From: Ephydatia muelleri
Lineage: Eukaryota; Porifera; Demospongiae; Spongillida; Spongillidae
Assembly: GCA_013339895.1 (NCBI GenBank)
Contig: JABACO010000009.1
Location: 5,010,344 to 5,074,343, forward strand
DNA: 64,000 nucleotides
Reading direction: 5' to 3'
The notes below the pieces were generated by a model, which worked only from the letters and a program-made list of their open reading frames with translations, was not told where the DNA came from and did no database searches. The position numbers and the translations under genes are program-made. This document shows positions 45,159 through 55,998 of the stretch, in pieces; the first letter of the stretch is position 1, and every line of letters begins with the position of its first letter.

Positions 45159-47151
45159 ATGTTTTACTATTATATAATGAAATTTACAAATGAAGAGGCA
45201 AAATTCGTTTATTCGAAACCTAAAGGTCATTACATCCGATTATATCAATTAGGGAAAAAGAAAGGCATACCAAATGAGGACATTAAAAAATATTACCATG
45301 AAAAAATTAAGCAACATATTCAAAAGGTACCTAAAAGTGCACCTAAAACAAAATGCACAAACCCCCCACCAAAGGTGCCTGTGGCAAAGGATGGGGGTGG
45401 TGGACTGGATGCATTACAACAGATTATTGCAAATCTAGGTCGAAATGTCAGTGAAGCAATCCATCCAGAGTCACAAACAGGATCTAATATTAATACTTTA
45501 TTTACAACATTCGCAGATGCATACGGTAGTAAATCTGGTAAAAAAGGAAAGGGCGGGAGGATGACAAAAGCAAAGATTTTAAAAATATGCTGAGAATTTT
45601 GCCCAGATGGTTCACATGATACAGATATAAACAAATTAGATGGAATGAAGACTATTATAGGTCACATGGTTGAAAACGGGATGATAGATGAAAAGGATCT
45701 TAAAAAACATCACAACAAAGTATTACAAAATTTATCAAAGAGAAAAAATGGTGCAACAATGGATGATTATACACACCTAATGGCTAAAAAAGCATTGGTA
45801 GAACCTAAAGGTGCCGGTGGAGTAGGTGGAGGAATAAACATGCCACTATTCAAATCAATTATGAACATCCTAATGCCTGTTGATCCGCTAGGTATAAAGA
45901 AAGCAGTTGGTCTGGGTATTCATGCCGGCGGAGGAATTAACATGCCATTATTCAAATCTATCATGCAAATACTTATGCCAGTTGATCTGTTAGGTATTAA
46001 GAAAGCTGTTGGATTGGGTTTTGGTGATACACCCCCATTATATGAAAGTTTGTTTCCAGATAGCAATAAGAAATATAAGCCACCAAAGATTAAAAATGAT
46101 AAACCATTTTTTAATCCCCCACCGTACAGTCACATAGATAGCAAATATCCAACATTAGGTAGAATAAAGAATAATTTATCGGATATTGCTAAAAGTACAA
46201 AACTCAATTTAAAAAATGGAGCGGAGGTAGTAAAAAATAGGTTTACATCATCTGCACCATTTAAGGCATTAGCAATGTGTACCACAAAGTATTTGGCAGA
46301 GGTGACTTAGACAAAGAAATGCTAAAACAGCTACATCTGCATTCACTAAAGCATTCTATGGCTGGAAGTAGAGGCGGAGCATTTAAAAAGGGATTTTATA
46401 CTGAAGCTAAAATACATATCAATCATCCATTTTTACACGACTTAGAAATGTTATCTAAGCATTCAGGTAGAAATCTTGCTCTTGATTATGCTGATCATGC
46501 ACTGAAGAATGGAGGGTCATTTTTTAATCGTAAAGACAAGTTAAACAATGCAGTACAGCAATCTCAAAATTTGGCTAATTCAGCTAATGATTTTCTAAGT
46601 GCTGCAACTCAACTTGCCACCAAAGGTGCCTTCGACACCAAAGGTGTCTTCGGCAACAAAAGTAAGGGCCCTACTCCTATAAATTCTTCCAAACCTGACA
46701 TGAACATGTCTGGAGTATATACGCCTAATCTGGTTGATGGTAAAATAAGGGGATTTAAGAAAGCTAGTAATTGGATTGAAAATAAGGGCAATCAATTTCA
46801 AAAATCTGTTGAAAGTTCCAAACCATATCATTTTGTTAATAATGCTTTTACTAAACTGTTTGGGCGGGGATTATCCGATGATGAATACATGATATACATC
46901 AACATGCGCTTACATCAGCAAGTAAAGGACCATCATATAAGCATGACTTTATGGAACAAGAGAAGTATTCAATCATCCGTTCATACATGAACTTGCAGAT
47001 GCATCGAAAAAATTCGAATGTAAATTTAATGATTCATTATGCACAAATCATTTTAGAAACTCTAACAAAAATTGAACAAGAACAAGGCGGTAATATGTTT
47101 TATTTAGAATCACAATTCTTGGCAGATGTAATAGTTAAAAAATCTAAATAA
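45159..47151 (+). pseudogene. Virion-associated candidate with duplicated amphipathic segments (pVI-like?)
   Basis: The N-terminal module (EEAKFVYSKPKGHYIRLYQL) leads into a Pro/Gly-rich linker. A 31-residue unit, GGGINMPLFKSIMxILMPVD followed by xLGIKKAVGLG, is then repeated twice in tandem (about 45835-46020). The repeats alternate hydrophobic residues and Lys as membrane-active capsid peptides do (inference). A second half (46277-46990) and a third (to 47151) follow in other frames. Breaks are a TGA at 45591-45593, a shift near 46275 and a shift near 46900. About 660 residues in total, of which the order is internally consistent. Confidence 0.55.
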
Positions 47152-47575
47152 TACTTTTTGTCAACACCCCCATGTAATATATAATTATATTTCCATTTTT
47201 TATCTTTCTGGTCACATATTACAAATTGATCAATTGTTAAATTGAAAACATTAAATTTTGTAATTAATTTTTCAATATAAGGGATTATTTCGGTGAATAA
47301 ATTCATGTATAAATAAAACTCGTTTTCGGGTTGTATTGTGTAGTTACTTTTATAAGCTTGATAAGCAAAATATTGTGTATACATATGCGGTGTTATACTA
47401 ATTTCCTTAGATACACATTTAGAACAAAATCTTTTTACATATTTAGTATCTGATTTATAACAATTTTTACATATTATAGTATGACATTTAGTAAACTTTG
47501 GTGAAAAACTATATATGAAACTTTATGATTAAAACAATTTTCATTATATTTAAATAATTTATATAAATAAGTATA

Positions 47576-48615
47576 CATAATTAGGTACGGTTCTACACTC
47601 TTCGGAGAATGGCTCTGGCATTTGCTCTAATTAAGCAAATGCTTAAGTTGGAGAACAGGTCGAAAGAAGCCTGTGACTTTGGAAGGGACTTGTGGATTGA
47701 AAGCCGAGCAGCAACTTGTGCTAAAAACAATGTAGCCTCGTTACCCCAAGCCCCATAGGAATCAACTGCTAGAGGGGTTGAGACCCACCCTAGAGCTGAA
47801 CACTTTTCATCGTTGGCCTGGTGTTTCCTGCTCTCCGTTGCCTCAAGGACTGCACCAAACGTTGCTCCCGCTTCAGCTAAAGTTGAAGGGTTTAGCGGTG
47901 AGACAACGGAGATGTCCAGGGCAACGGGCCTCCCAAGGTTCCAATTCTGTAACAGAATATCGGCAGGTCTTGACTGCGAATGGTCGGGAAAGAGCCCAGC
48001 GCCAACTTCAACTTGGACAGAAGCATGCGCACGGTGAAGGAAGTGCACTAAAGTGTCCCTGAGTGCATTATGGCGTAATACAGCATCACCCCCACATTTG
48101 CATGTTAAAGCGTGGTGTCCGAGAGGGTCCAGACTGTGGGCAGGGCAGAAGGCACACTGAGAGCCCTGGGAGGTATCTAGGCCCAGCCACCACTTGACAG
48201 CTACCCTGAATTCAATGGGGTCAAGATGTAGACCTTGGGATGTGGAAGGAATAACTGATAGCCAGGATGTGGCATGAGGAGCTGAAACTGATAGCAGCCT
48301 AGCCTTGTTAGCAGGAGAGGATCGATCAAAAAGGTCTTGAAAACAAAGGTCATTCACTTTAGAAGACAGAAGCTTCTGACTGACGGGTGAGGAGATAATG
48401 GAATTGACAGAAAGTTTCTCGATTGGAGAAACATGAGAATTAAAGTGGTCAATGGCATTTGTGAGATGTATGTCTTCAGAATCAACAACACCGGAGGAAC
48501 AGACAGAAGCGATATACGCTGAGCTTGAGTGAAGGGACAGTGAGCGCAAACCTAGACCACCACTGTTGAGGCCAAGCTGGGCCTGGCACCATGCCTCATC
48601 AGAAGTTGCGAAACC
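47576..48615 (-). mobile_element. 5'-truncated retroelement fragment with 12-bp duplication
   Basis: The 12-bp word TAAATAAGTATA occurs at 47564-47575 and 48616-48627, flanking the block exactly. Inside is one open minus-strand frame with CAFCPAHSLDPLGHHALTCK, RPADIL and ALDISVVSPL, the C-terminal zinc/endonuclease-like region of the element type at 30360-32185. It stops at TAG near 47591, about 15 bases before the duplication, with no poly(A). A 5'-truncated insertion primed at the target is the natural reading. Confidence 0.88.
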
Positions 48616-48803
48616 TAAATAAGTATAATATTTATATTTGTTTTCATAATACTTTTTCATTTGAACTACACATGGTTTGTAATTTGTTTCATCATATTTT
48701 ATTATTAAACTGTCATTGTCGGGTCGAACTATTATATTTTTTAATTCATATTTATAATCACGATATATGCTATTATTATCGCTATCAAACTCATGTTCTT
48801 TAA

Positions 48804-49440
48804 CTCTTTGACCGCCAAGTGCACATTTATGTGCAATAATTGCACCCCGCGTTCACCGCCAAGTGCACATTTATGTGCACACGTATTAGAAAACCAATCT
48901 GTATCGCATGGTTACGCACTTTGTGCACCAAACAGCGCTCAGGGCATAGAACTACGACTGGAGTGTTGGTTTTTAATTGAAAGATAAGCGGTAACTAACA
49001 GCTGCAGCTGTACGTGTAATGGCGCCTCTATCGTCACTAGCGGCTTTGAATAAGCACCCGCTTGTTCTACTAATATAGGGGAGAGCGAAGCTTTTTTAAA
49101 AAGCTGGACCTTAGAAATAACACCAAGGGATAAAAATATCGTGTTTTCGTCGTCTGTTTTATAGTGTACACGACGTACGGCTTCAAATCCCTGCCCACTT
49201 GGGCTCCGCCTATATCGGGTGCTGTTAGCAACCATTGTTTTTCAAACACCGAATATAAATATATCAAAACAAAAATCACAAAACGCTTTTTTATCATAGT
49301 AATGTCTTTAAAGTAAGCTAACCGTGTGATTCTTCAAGAACGGCGAGTCTTCGGCGACTAATAAGCAACGGTAGCCATAATTAAAAACATAGCTGACAAT
49401 TAACGACGTCACCCGTATTGCAATATTGACGTCCAAAGAG
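48804..49440. mobile_element. piggyBac-type non-autonomous element flanked by TTAA
   Basis: TTAA occurs at 48800-48803 and 49441-49444. The inner ends are CTCTTTGACCGCC and GGACGTCCAAAGAG-like, an imperfect inverted repeat of the (C)CCTTTGxCCGCC type typical of piggyBac. A 24-bp direct repeat, CCGCCAAGTGCACATTTATG..., occurs at about 48811 and 48856. The 637 bp do not encode a transposase. Confidence 0.75.
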
Positions 49441-49803
49441 TTAACTATATTATATGATTCATTTTTTATTAGTGCTCTTGCCATTATGGAAAAGTCGTTA
49501 AAATGATGTAAAGTTGCATCATTATCAAATATTATAAGATCCATGCCGTGTAAATATTCTAACATTTGTGTGTTAAACATTAATTCTGAACTTATAAATG
49601 CTATCTTGTTATTCGAATTAAAAGTAATAGTTTTATCTACCACCGCTGGCGAAGGTGCATGTGGCAAAGGCACAATTTTTAAACTTCCTGGAAATAAAAC
49701 TTTCATTATATAATTACTATAGATTATATTTTTATAATAATCCGTAAAAGTAAAAATTTCGTATGTAACAGCAGGTTACTTTGCCACAGGAACGTGCTAA
49801 AAA

Positions 49804-50870
49804 ATGGCGCTGGTGTTTGTGTCTCTTCTATTGTTCATGTTCTTTGTCTTCAAAGTCGATACCGTAAGATATGCTGTGTCATTTTGGCACCGAAGGTGCC
49901 TTTGGCACTGAAAACACATATTAACACCTCCACATTGCAGGTTGTCACCGCAGAATGTGGTGGCAAACGGCCTAACGGAGTTGTACCCTATTCAATCGAT
50001 GGCTTCTCTACGCGCGAACTTGGCAACATACGTGAAGCCATGTACATGTACATGAATGGAACTTGTGTGAGTTTCCGACAGCGGCAACCATATGATCGTG
50101 CTTATGTCCAAATTTCTAAGGGCGCTTCATGTAGTTCCAATGTCGGTATGGTACCTGCTAGAGGAACGATCGGAGTTAGCAGAACCGTGTTAAGTGACAA
50201 CTGTTTAAATAACACTGGTTCCATTCTACATGAGCTCGGTCATATACTTGGTAGATACCACGAGCATAGCAGACTAGACCGGGATAGCTACGTCGAGATA
50301 GTATACAAGAATATCTACGCCTACGCAATTAGCAATTTCTTTATTTACTTTGATACTTATACTCCTATAGCGTACGACTACAACAGCATCATGCACTACG
50401 ATTTGCAAGCTTATAGTATGAATGGACTAGACACTATTCGAGCTCTACACAATGTATCAACAGCAATGGGGCAACGCTTGTATCATACCGAACTCGACTA
50501 CGCAAATATCAATTTTATGTATAATTGCAATACAACTTTGCCACCAAAGGTGGAAACTCTTATTTCCCCTACTACTTCTGCATTTACTTCCTCTTATGCT
50601 AATCACCAACCACCGACGAAGGCGCCTTTGGCGAAGGTGCCTTTGGCAAATGTGACCTTGTCAGGGATTGTTTTGACTTCATCTTCACACCCCTTCGGTG
50701 CTGTGGCTTTTGGCACACCGCAACCGCCTTTGCAGACACCTGTTTATACACCAACAAACCGCACCAGTGTTTACCCCTTAAACTCTCAATGCATTTGTCA
50801 CTGGCATACCACCTGTGTATTACTGTATTTTATTTTCGTCTTTTGGTTATTAATAATATATAAAAAATAA
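49804..50870 (+). CDS. Astacin metalloprotease with signal peptide, intron and C-terminal membrane segment
   Basis: Exon 1 (49804-49863) encodes MALVFVSLLLFMFFVFKVDT, a textbook signal peptide. A 77-bp intron (49864-49940, donor GTAAGA, acceptor CATTGCAG) follows. Exon 2 starts the catalytic domain directly (KRPNGVVPYSI). It has the zinc site HELGHILGRYHEHSR (about residues 117-131, three histidines and Glu), then LDRD, and the Met-turn SIMHY. The usual propeptide with its aspartate switch is absent. A Pro/Thr-rich tail (KAPLAKVPLANV) ends in a hydrophobic helix, LLYFIFVFWLLII. It would be a secreted or membrane-anchored protease acting outside the cell. Astacins are animal enzymes, so host capture is likely. 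The frame is intact. Confidence 0.88.
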
Positions 50871-51072
50871 AAGTAATATTTCCATTAACTTATAAATAAA
50901 TTTAACGTAATTAAACTACAGTTTATATTTTGTTACCACTTAGTATTTATAAAGTATTACTGTATCTTTTTATCGTCTTTTGGTTATTAATAATATATAA
51001 ATAATAAAAGTAATATTTCCATTAACTTATAAATAAAATTAACGTGATTAAACTACAGTATATAAATTATAT
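50817..51072. repeat. Polinton internal repeat, copies 2 and 3 in tandem
   Basis: Two direct copies of about 120 bp (TACTGTATTTTATTTTCGTC and on, ATTTCCATTAACTTATAAAT, AAACTACAG) lie back to back after the astacin gene. The first overlaps its last codons. A third copy is at 41659-41775. They differ by a few bases. Confidence 0.75.
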
Positions 51073-51149
51073 TTTGTTTAAACTAAATCACTTTTACATT
51101 TGGCACAACGAAGTATTCTACTCAGAGCTACCACATCTCTATACAAGTT

Positions 51150-51638
51150 TTGATAAGTGCTGCAAAGGCATTTATCGATGAGTGCAAATCTACTGGGATC
51201 GTTCCGGATCAAACTGTGCAGAGTATTTCTAAGGGCACTTTTAACGTGCGAAAAGAAATCGGTTTGAAAAAGAAAAGGGCTGAAATGAAAAGACTGCGAC
51301 GAAAGATGCTCGAAGAAAAATGCGATAAAGAGATGAGCGCTGCGAAAGTGAAGAAGTTAAGAAGCTTGGAATCCAATATAACAACCATGATGTCTAAGGT
51401 GACTTTAGATGAACCTCCTCCATCACCACAAAAAGAGGCAAAGGTGAATAAACCACGATATATATCTGTGCCTCATCCTCCAAAGGTGCCTTCGGCTACT
51501 GACCCCGACACTACAATTCTAGAGCCTCTGTACTCTACCAGTCCAGCTAGCAGTTTTGATGACAGTGTTCTGGATCCTGACTACAACCCTCATCCTAGTT
51601 GTGCCAAATGCCACAGCACCGCAGGGGTGGACGATTAG
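51150..51638 (+). CDS. Basic helical protein, unknown
   Basis: The 162-residue frame opens without a nearby ATG (TTG at 51150) and stays open upstream to 51087. A spliced or non-AUG start is therefore possible. A Lys/Arg-rich helical part (KKKRAEMKRLRRKMLEEKCD) is followed by a Pro-rich tail. The tail contains PKVPSATD and a CAKCHS end. It could be a nucleic-acid-binding virion or regulatory protein. Confidence 0.5.
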   Translation: MISAAKAFIDECKSTGIVPDQTVQSISKGTFNVRKEIGLKKKRAEMKRLRRKMLEEKCDKEMSAAKVKKLRSLESNITTMMSKVTLDEPPPSPQKEAKVNKPRYISVPHPPKVPSATDPDTTILEPLYSTSPASSFDDSVLDPDYNPHPSCAKCHSTAGVDD

Positions 51639-51792
51639 GACTTATGAACTTTAACTTAATTACGATTGATTGCGGTTTAGGTGTTAAAACCTGTAAGCAT
51701 GCTATTTGGCACTTATTTGTTTTGACCGGATGCACCATCGTAGGGTGTGCCAACATTAGGCACTGTTAGGAAATATTGAATTATCTTTGTAT

Positions 51793-51990
51793 TTAAAAAC
51801 TGTTGTCTAGAGTATGTAACTTAATACGCGCTTCGAATCCGTTTAAGTTTTTAAATGTTCTATTAGTTAGACCTTGTCTCAAGAAGTTAACATTTGATAT
51901 TAGTGTATCTTTTATCTCTGGAGTGGTATCTGGATTATTCATTAAACTTTCATATATATCTATGTCGATATGAAAGAAATATTGATTCAT
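51793..51990 (-). CDS. Unknown 65-residue protein
   Basis: MNQYFFHIDIDIYESLMNNP begins at 51990 in an ATGA overlap with the stop of the preceding gene (51987-52331). It is intact and of no recognised family. Confidence 0.5.
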   Translation of the reverse strand: MNQYFFHIDIDIYESLMNNPDTTPEIKDTLISNVNFLRQGLTNRTFKNLNGFEARIKLHTLDNSF

Positions 51991-52331
51991 GTACTTTGTT
52001 TGTTTAACATTGAACCATCGTTATTAAACGCTTTGAATATTTGGGCCCTTAGATCGTATATTAACTTCCCATTAACTCCTGCCTTTACTGTATCAATACT
52101 GTCTATGTGTGCTTGTTTGTTTGCGTTTTCTCTACTTATCGTGTAATACTCCTGTGCGGTTATTGCTGTTACATCCGTAATAACTTGCAAAACACAATAA
52201 CTTTTAATCTCATCTAGTTTATTTAATAAATATGTTCTAAGAATGTTATAATTTGCACTACGACCAAATGAAATAATAATGTCATGCCCTGCAAATTCAT
52301 CATTAACTTGCTCGTTCATAACCTCTCCCAT
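51987..52331 (-). CDS. Unknown 114-residue protein
   Basis: It starts at MGEVMNEQVNDEFAGHDIII, whose ATG at 52331 overlaps the TAA of the upstream paralog P1 (TAATG). An ATG six codons upstream is also available. It contains helical segments without known motifs. Together with P1 and the next frame it forms a tightly overlapping minus-strand chain. Confidence 0.5.
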   Translation of the reverse strand: MGEVMNEQVNDEFAGHDIIISFGRSANYNILRTYLLNKLDEIKSYCVLQVITDVTAITAQEYYTISRENANKQAHIDSIDTVKAGVNGKLIYDLRAQIFKAFNNDGSMLNKQST

Positions 52332-53966
52332 TATAATATAAATATACATGATATTTTCTTCTTATTAAACATCAACTTAATGCTCGATGTAAATCCAAAT
52401 GACTTTAGTGGGAAGTAAATTCCATCATCTGAATATGCATATAGTTGGATTGTAAATTGGTTTATTGGATTAAACCCTAACATATCTTTCCGTAATATTT
52501 CACCAGTTGGGAAATCTGTCAAACTATAGTCTGATGATTCAATTGTGTCTGGATCTAATATATAACTTTTTAGTATTGGTCTGTATATAATATTAGTTTT
52601 AGTGCTATTTAGCACCAACTCTTCTCTCAATGTTAAACCATATGCTAAAATGTCTACGTTTAAAATTGGATTAAATAATTGACTTAATGGGCATACGCTC
52701 GTAATAGTTAATCTTTCTATAACTGGAAATATATTTATAGTACTTGTTCCTGCATTGTAATTCAATATATTTAGAAGTTTTTGTGTGTAATATTGTGTTG
52801 TAGTATTAAAAATAATATCATCATTAACAAATTGAACTTCTCCATTAATTAATACTACAAAATCATTCTCATATTTAGTATTATTCAACAAATTATCGCA
52901 TGCATCTGTCGGAAATTGTGAATATGTTAGTTGTACTCCTGTAAACGCGTTATCAGAAGTTGTTATTGATTTTACGAATGTATTGGCATTTGTACTGTTC
53001 TTTACTGATCCATCTAACGAATCCGGATTAGGAAATGGGAATCCCCAACATGAATAACAATCTATGATAAAATTTGAATCTGTATTGCCGTAATAGTATT
53101 TAGCTGGTTTAGTATAATACCAATAACCTAGAGATGAACTATTTATATTGTTTGCAGTCCATGTTAGTGTAGTAAATGGGGGCCCACCTCCTTCTGGAAA
53201 AATATCATGACGCATTGGAGTAGCCATCCCTAAAGGATTATTTAATGTTTTTGCATCTACAACGTAACTAGCAGTTGTATCATCTGGGAATTGTGCAATA
53301 TCAAACCTATGTGTAATGTTAATATATCCCAATTTTGTTCCATCGTAGTCGTTTATAGATTGTATATCATAGTTTCCGAATAGTGTTTCAAATATTTTTG
53401 CTAGTTCATAACTGTAAAACCATCCAACTCCTCCATTAATTGCAACTGGTGGAGTGATTAACATTCTGTGAAACTTAATATCGTTAATATTATTGTATTC
53501 AAAATATGGTGGTAAAGTGGCAAATCTATAGTATTCAAATGTATCAGTTGCATTCAATTGTAAGTTTAATGAAGGAGACTGATCCATTATGATGTTAAAT
53601 GATAGATTTATTGTTTTGAAAAAATTCTCATTTGATATACAAAATACTTCTTGATTTATGTAATCGAATGACTTATCTCTAAGTGCATACATAATATTTT
53701 GCACATTTGTTTTCTGAACATTGTGTATTATTAGCATTAATTCCTCCACAAAATCCTACACATATATTTTTCCACAGATCTGAATTCTTATTTACCCATA
53801 TTTGTGGAATTTTAAAGTTTAATTCACATGATAATACAGATATATCATATTGTGATGGATTTAGAATTACTGACCTACTAGTTTGAAAATTTGCAATCAT
53901 TAATTCGTTCTCTGTACCTAAAATGTCTAAGTTTATGTTAGTTTTTGATAAATCTATTGTTGTCAT
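52331..53966 (-). pseudogene. Structural-type paralog P1 (about 545 residues), frameshifted
   Basis: It is the first member of a three-gene tandem family. The start is MTTIDLSKTNINLDILG. The family signature is beta-rich: NPSQYDISVLSCELNFKIPQ, WVNKNSDLWKNICVGF, then SFDYINQE, FKTINLSFNIIM, GWFYSYELAKIF and a C-terminal SSIKLMF. One frameshift near 53735 separates start and body. Beta-rich, of capsid or spike size and next to virion genes, it is a probable virion protein. The exact capsid role is not established. Confidence 0.6.
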
Positions 53967-54019
53967 TGCTATAAAATAGATAAATATAAAATAATATTAT
54001 ATTTATGTTAATAAAATTT

Positions 54020-54354
54020 TTATTCTTGTTCATCTTCTGATTGTTCATATTCAGACTCTTGATTCTCTGATTCTTGATGCTCGCCTTCAGCGTCGGCATA
54101 CTCTGATTCCGCTTGATTTAAAGCCTTTATATGACTTTTCTTCCTTCTATGTAATGTAACACATCTAACATCGTATTCTTCTTTGCATACTATGCATATT
54201 TTCTTACAATCTTTAGTTTTGCATTTGTGTAGCTCATCTGTTAATATATCTTTATTATCACATTTAATTAACTTCTTGCACTTTGTGCATTTTTTTCTCT
54301 AACTCTTGCAATCTCTTTTTACATTTTAGACATTTCACATAATACAATTTTCAT
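54020..54354 (-). pseudogene. Zinc-rich protein with acidic tail, frameshifted
   Basis: It reads CLKCKKRLQELEK, then (after a shift in a seven-A run near 54290) CTKCKKLIKC, KTKDCKKICIVCKEEYDVRC and LHRRKKSH. An acidic tail (SENQESEYEQSEDEQE) ends at the TAA at 54020. Several CxxC pairs suggest zinc ribbons. It lies between paralogs P1 and P2. Confidence 0.5.
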
Positions 54355-54375
54355 ATATTTTTACTCATTATATAT

Positions 54376-55998
54376 TTAAATTATTAAAAAAATGTATAAA
54401 CTCTTTTTTGTAAAACATAATTTAAATGTTGATCTTTTATCAAACGCTTTTAATTTTATATATTCGTTGTTTTTTGTATATGCGTATACACTAACAATGA
54501 TGTTTTTTAATGATCCTGATAATTCCATATCGGTTCTGATTAATTCCGACTGTGGGGTGTAAATAACAGACAATTTATCGCTTCATATATCTCTTGAATG
54601 TATTATGAACGATCTTAGTATATTACTACATTGCACTGATGTATTTCCGTTACTTAATAAGTATTCTGTTTTAGCTCCCATGCTATTGCATACCACATCA
54701 ATTCTTTCTATGGGGAATACAATATCCGCTATTGATTTTGTTGATGTTATCATATCTCTTTCTAATATATTCATCTGCATATTGTATGTCGATACTGGAT
54801 ACTCAAAAATGTTTGCTAAATATTCTTCTATATACGGTCCATATTTTATTTTATCTGTTGGGATTAATTGTGTATTAGGATCGTACCAAATCGTAGACTT
54901 TTCATTTTTAAAATTTCTTAGCATCGCTAATCCTGCATTTGTATGTAATTGTTTAGATTCAGCTGTAAGAATAATCCCTGGACTCCATGACCCTAAATAT
55001 GTATTCATTTTAAATGTATTATATAAATCAGTCGATATAGTACCAAATGAATCAATATCTATAGTTGGTAAAATCCCAGGTGTGTATTGAAAAGTAACTC
55101 AAGATATTGGTTTTAAGTTTGATGCTGGATACAATGTAGATTTACTATAAATCCAGTAATTATTATTAAGTTTATTAATAACGTTATTAATAGAGTATGG
55201 AACGCATCCTCCTGTTGGCCATACATCCGATCTTATAGGTAATTTTGATAATTTGCTTACAGTATTTACACTCCAATTCGAATCACTATGATATCATACT
55301 GTTTTATTAGTTGGAGCATATATATTTTTATTAATTTTTGTAAAAACATTCCTATATCCTAAAACTGTACCTGTTTTATCTATTACACTTATAATTGAGC
55401 ATGATGTGCAAAATATTTTTCCAAACAAATCTGCTAATTCTTTACTCCAAAAGAACCCATATTGCCCTGTTGATGTAGAATTATTGATATGAAATTCAAT
55501 ATTTGTTGGTGATACATAATTTATATATGGTGCAAATATTGCTAAACATGAAGTAGATAATAAATTACCACTTGGATACACCTGATTAAATAATGCTGGT
55601 GCTTGCGATATTAGCATATTAAATGCTAAATTTATTGCGCTCCAAAACGACTCATAATGCATCGCAAATAAATTTGGATATTGTAGTGATAAATAGTCAT
55701 AATTCGTATCTCTTAAAATGTAAAACAGTGTTTGTACATTTTTTGTTTGAATTTTTTGATAATTACCTTTATCCGTATATAAATTGCTAAATCCTATACA
55801 AATATTCTTATAAAATGATGAATTTTTATCTATCAACATTATTGGTACTCTACAATTTATCAATGCTGATACTACAGATACATCATATTTATTCACATTT
55901 TCTAATAAATTTAAGTCTGGATTAATACTGTATGTAAAATCTCCATCTTTTGAATTACAATCTAAATTAATGTAATACTTTTCTAACTGACGGTCCAT
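54376..55998 (-). pseudogene. Structural-type paralog P2, several breaks
   Basis: It starts MDRQLEKYYINLDCNSKDGD at 55998 and has the family blocks NKYDVSVVSALINCRVPIML, SFYKNICIGFSN and FFWSKELADLF. A TGA (55294-55296) and a second stop near 55100 interrupt it. A frameshift near 54583 precedes the C terminus (VIYTPQSELIRTD, TFKLCF). Its N terminus is fused without a stop to the end of P3. Confidence 0.6.

Larger units (their letters stand above)
47100..49706 (-). pseudogene. Unknown minus-strand Polinton gene split by two insertions
   Basis: The start MKVLFPGSLKIVPLPHAPSP is at 49706. The frame runs to a piggyBac-type element (48804-49440), resumes to 48628 and is cut by a retroelement fragment (47576-48615). 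It continues with a CxxxxCxxC...CxxC zinc segment (KCHTIICKNCYKSD, RFCSKCV, at about 47405-47490) and a C terminus to a TAA at 47100. It ends 52 bp inside the converging gene. Without the insertions it would be about 300 residues. The N-terminal part (LEYLHGMDLIIFDNDATLHH) may be a virus-specific domain. No family is recognised. Confidence 0.55.

Noticed and set aside
47778-48062. Plus-strand genes opposite the retroelement fragment
   Set aside because: They are shadow frames of the minus-strand C-terminal domain with no motifs.
48939-49297. Host gene between Polinton genes
   Set aside because: The frames lie wholly inside the TTAA-bounded element and have no similarity to known domains.
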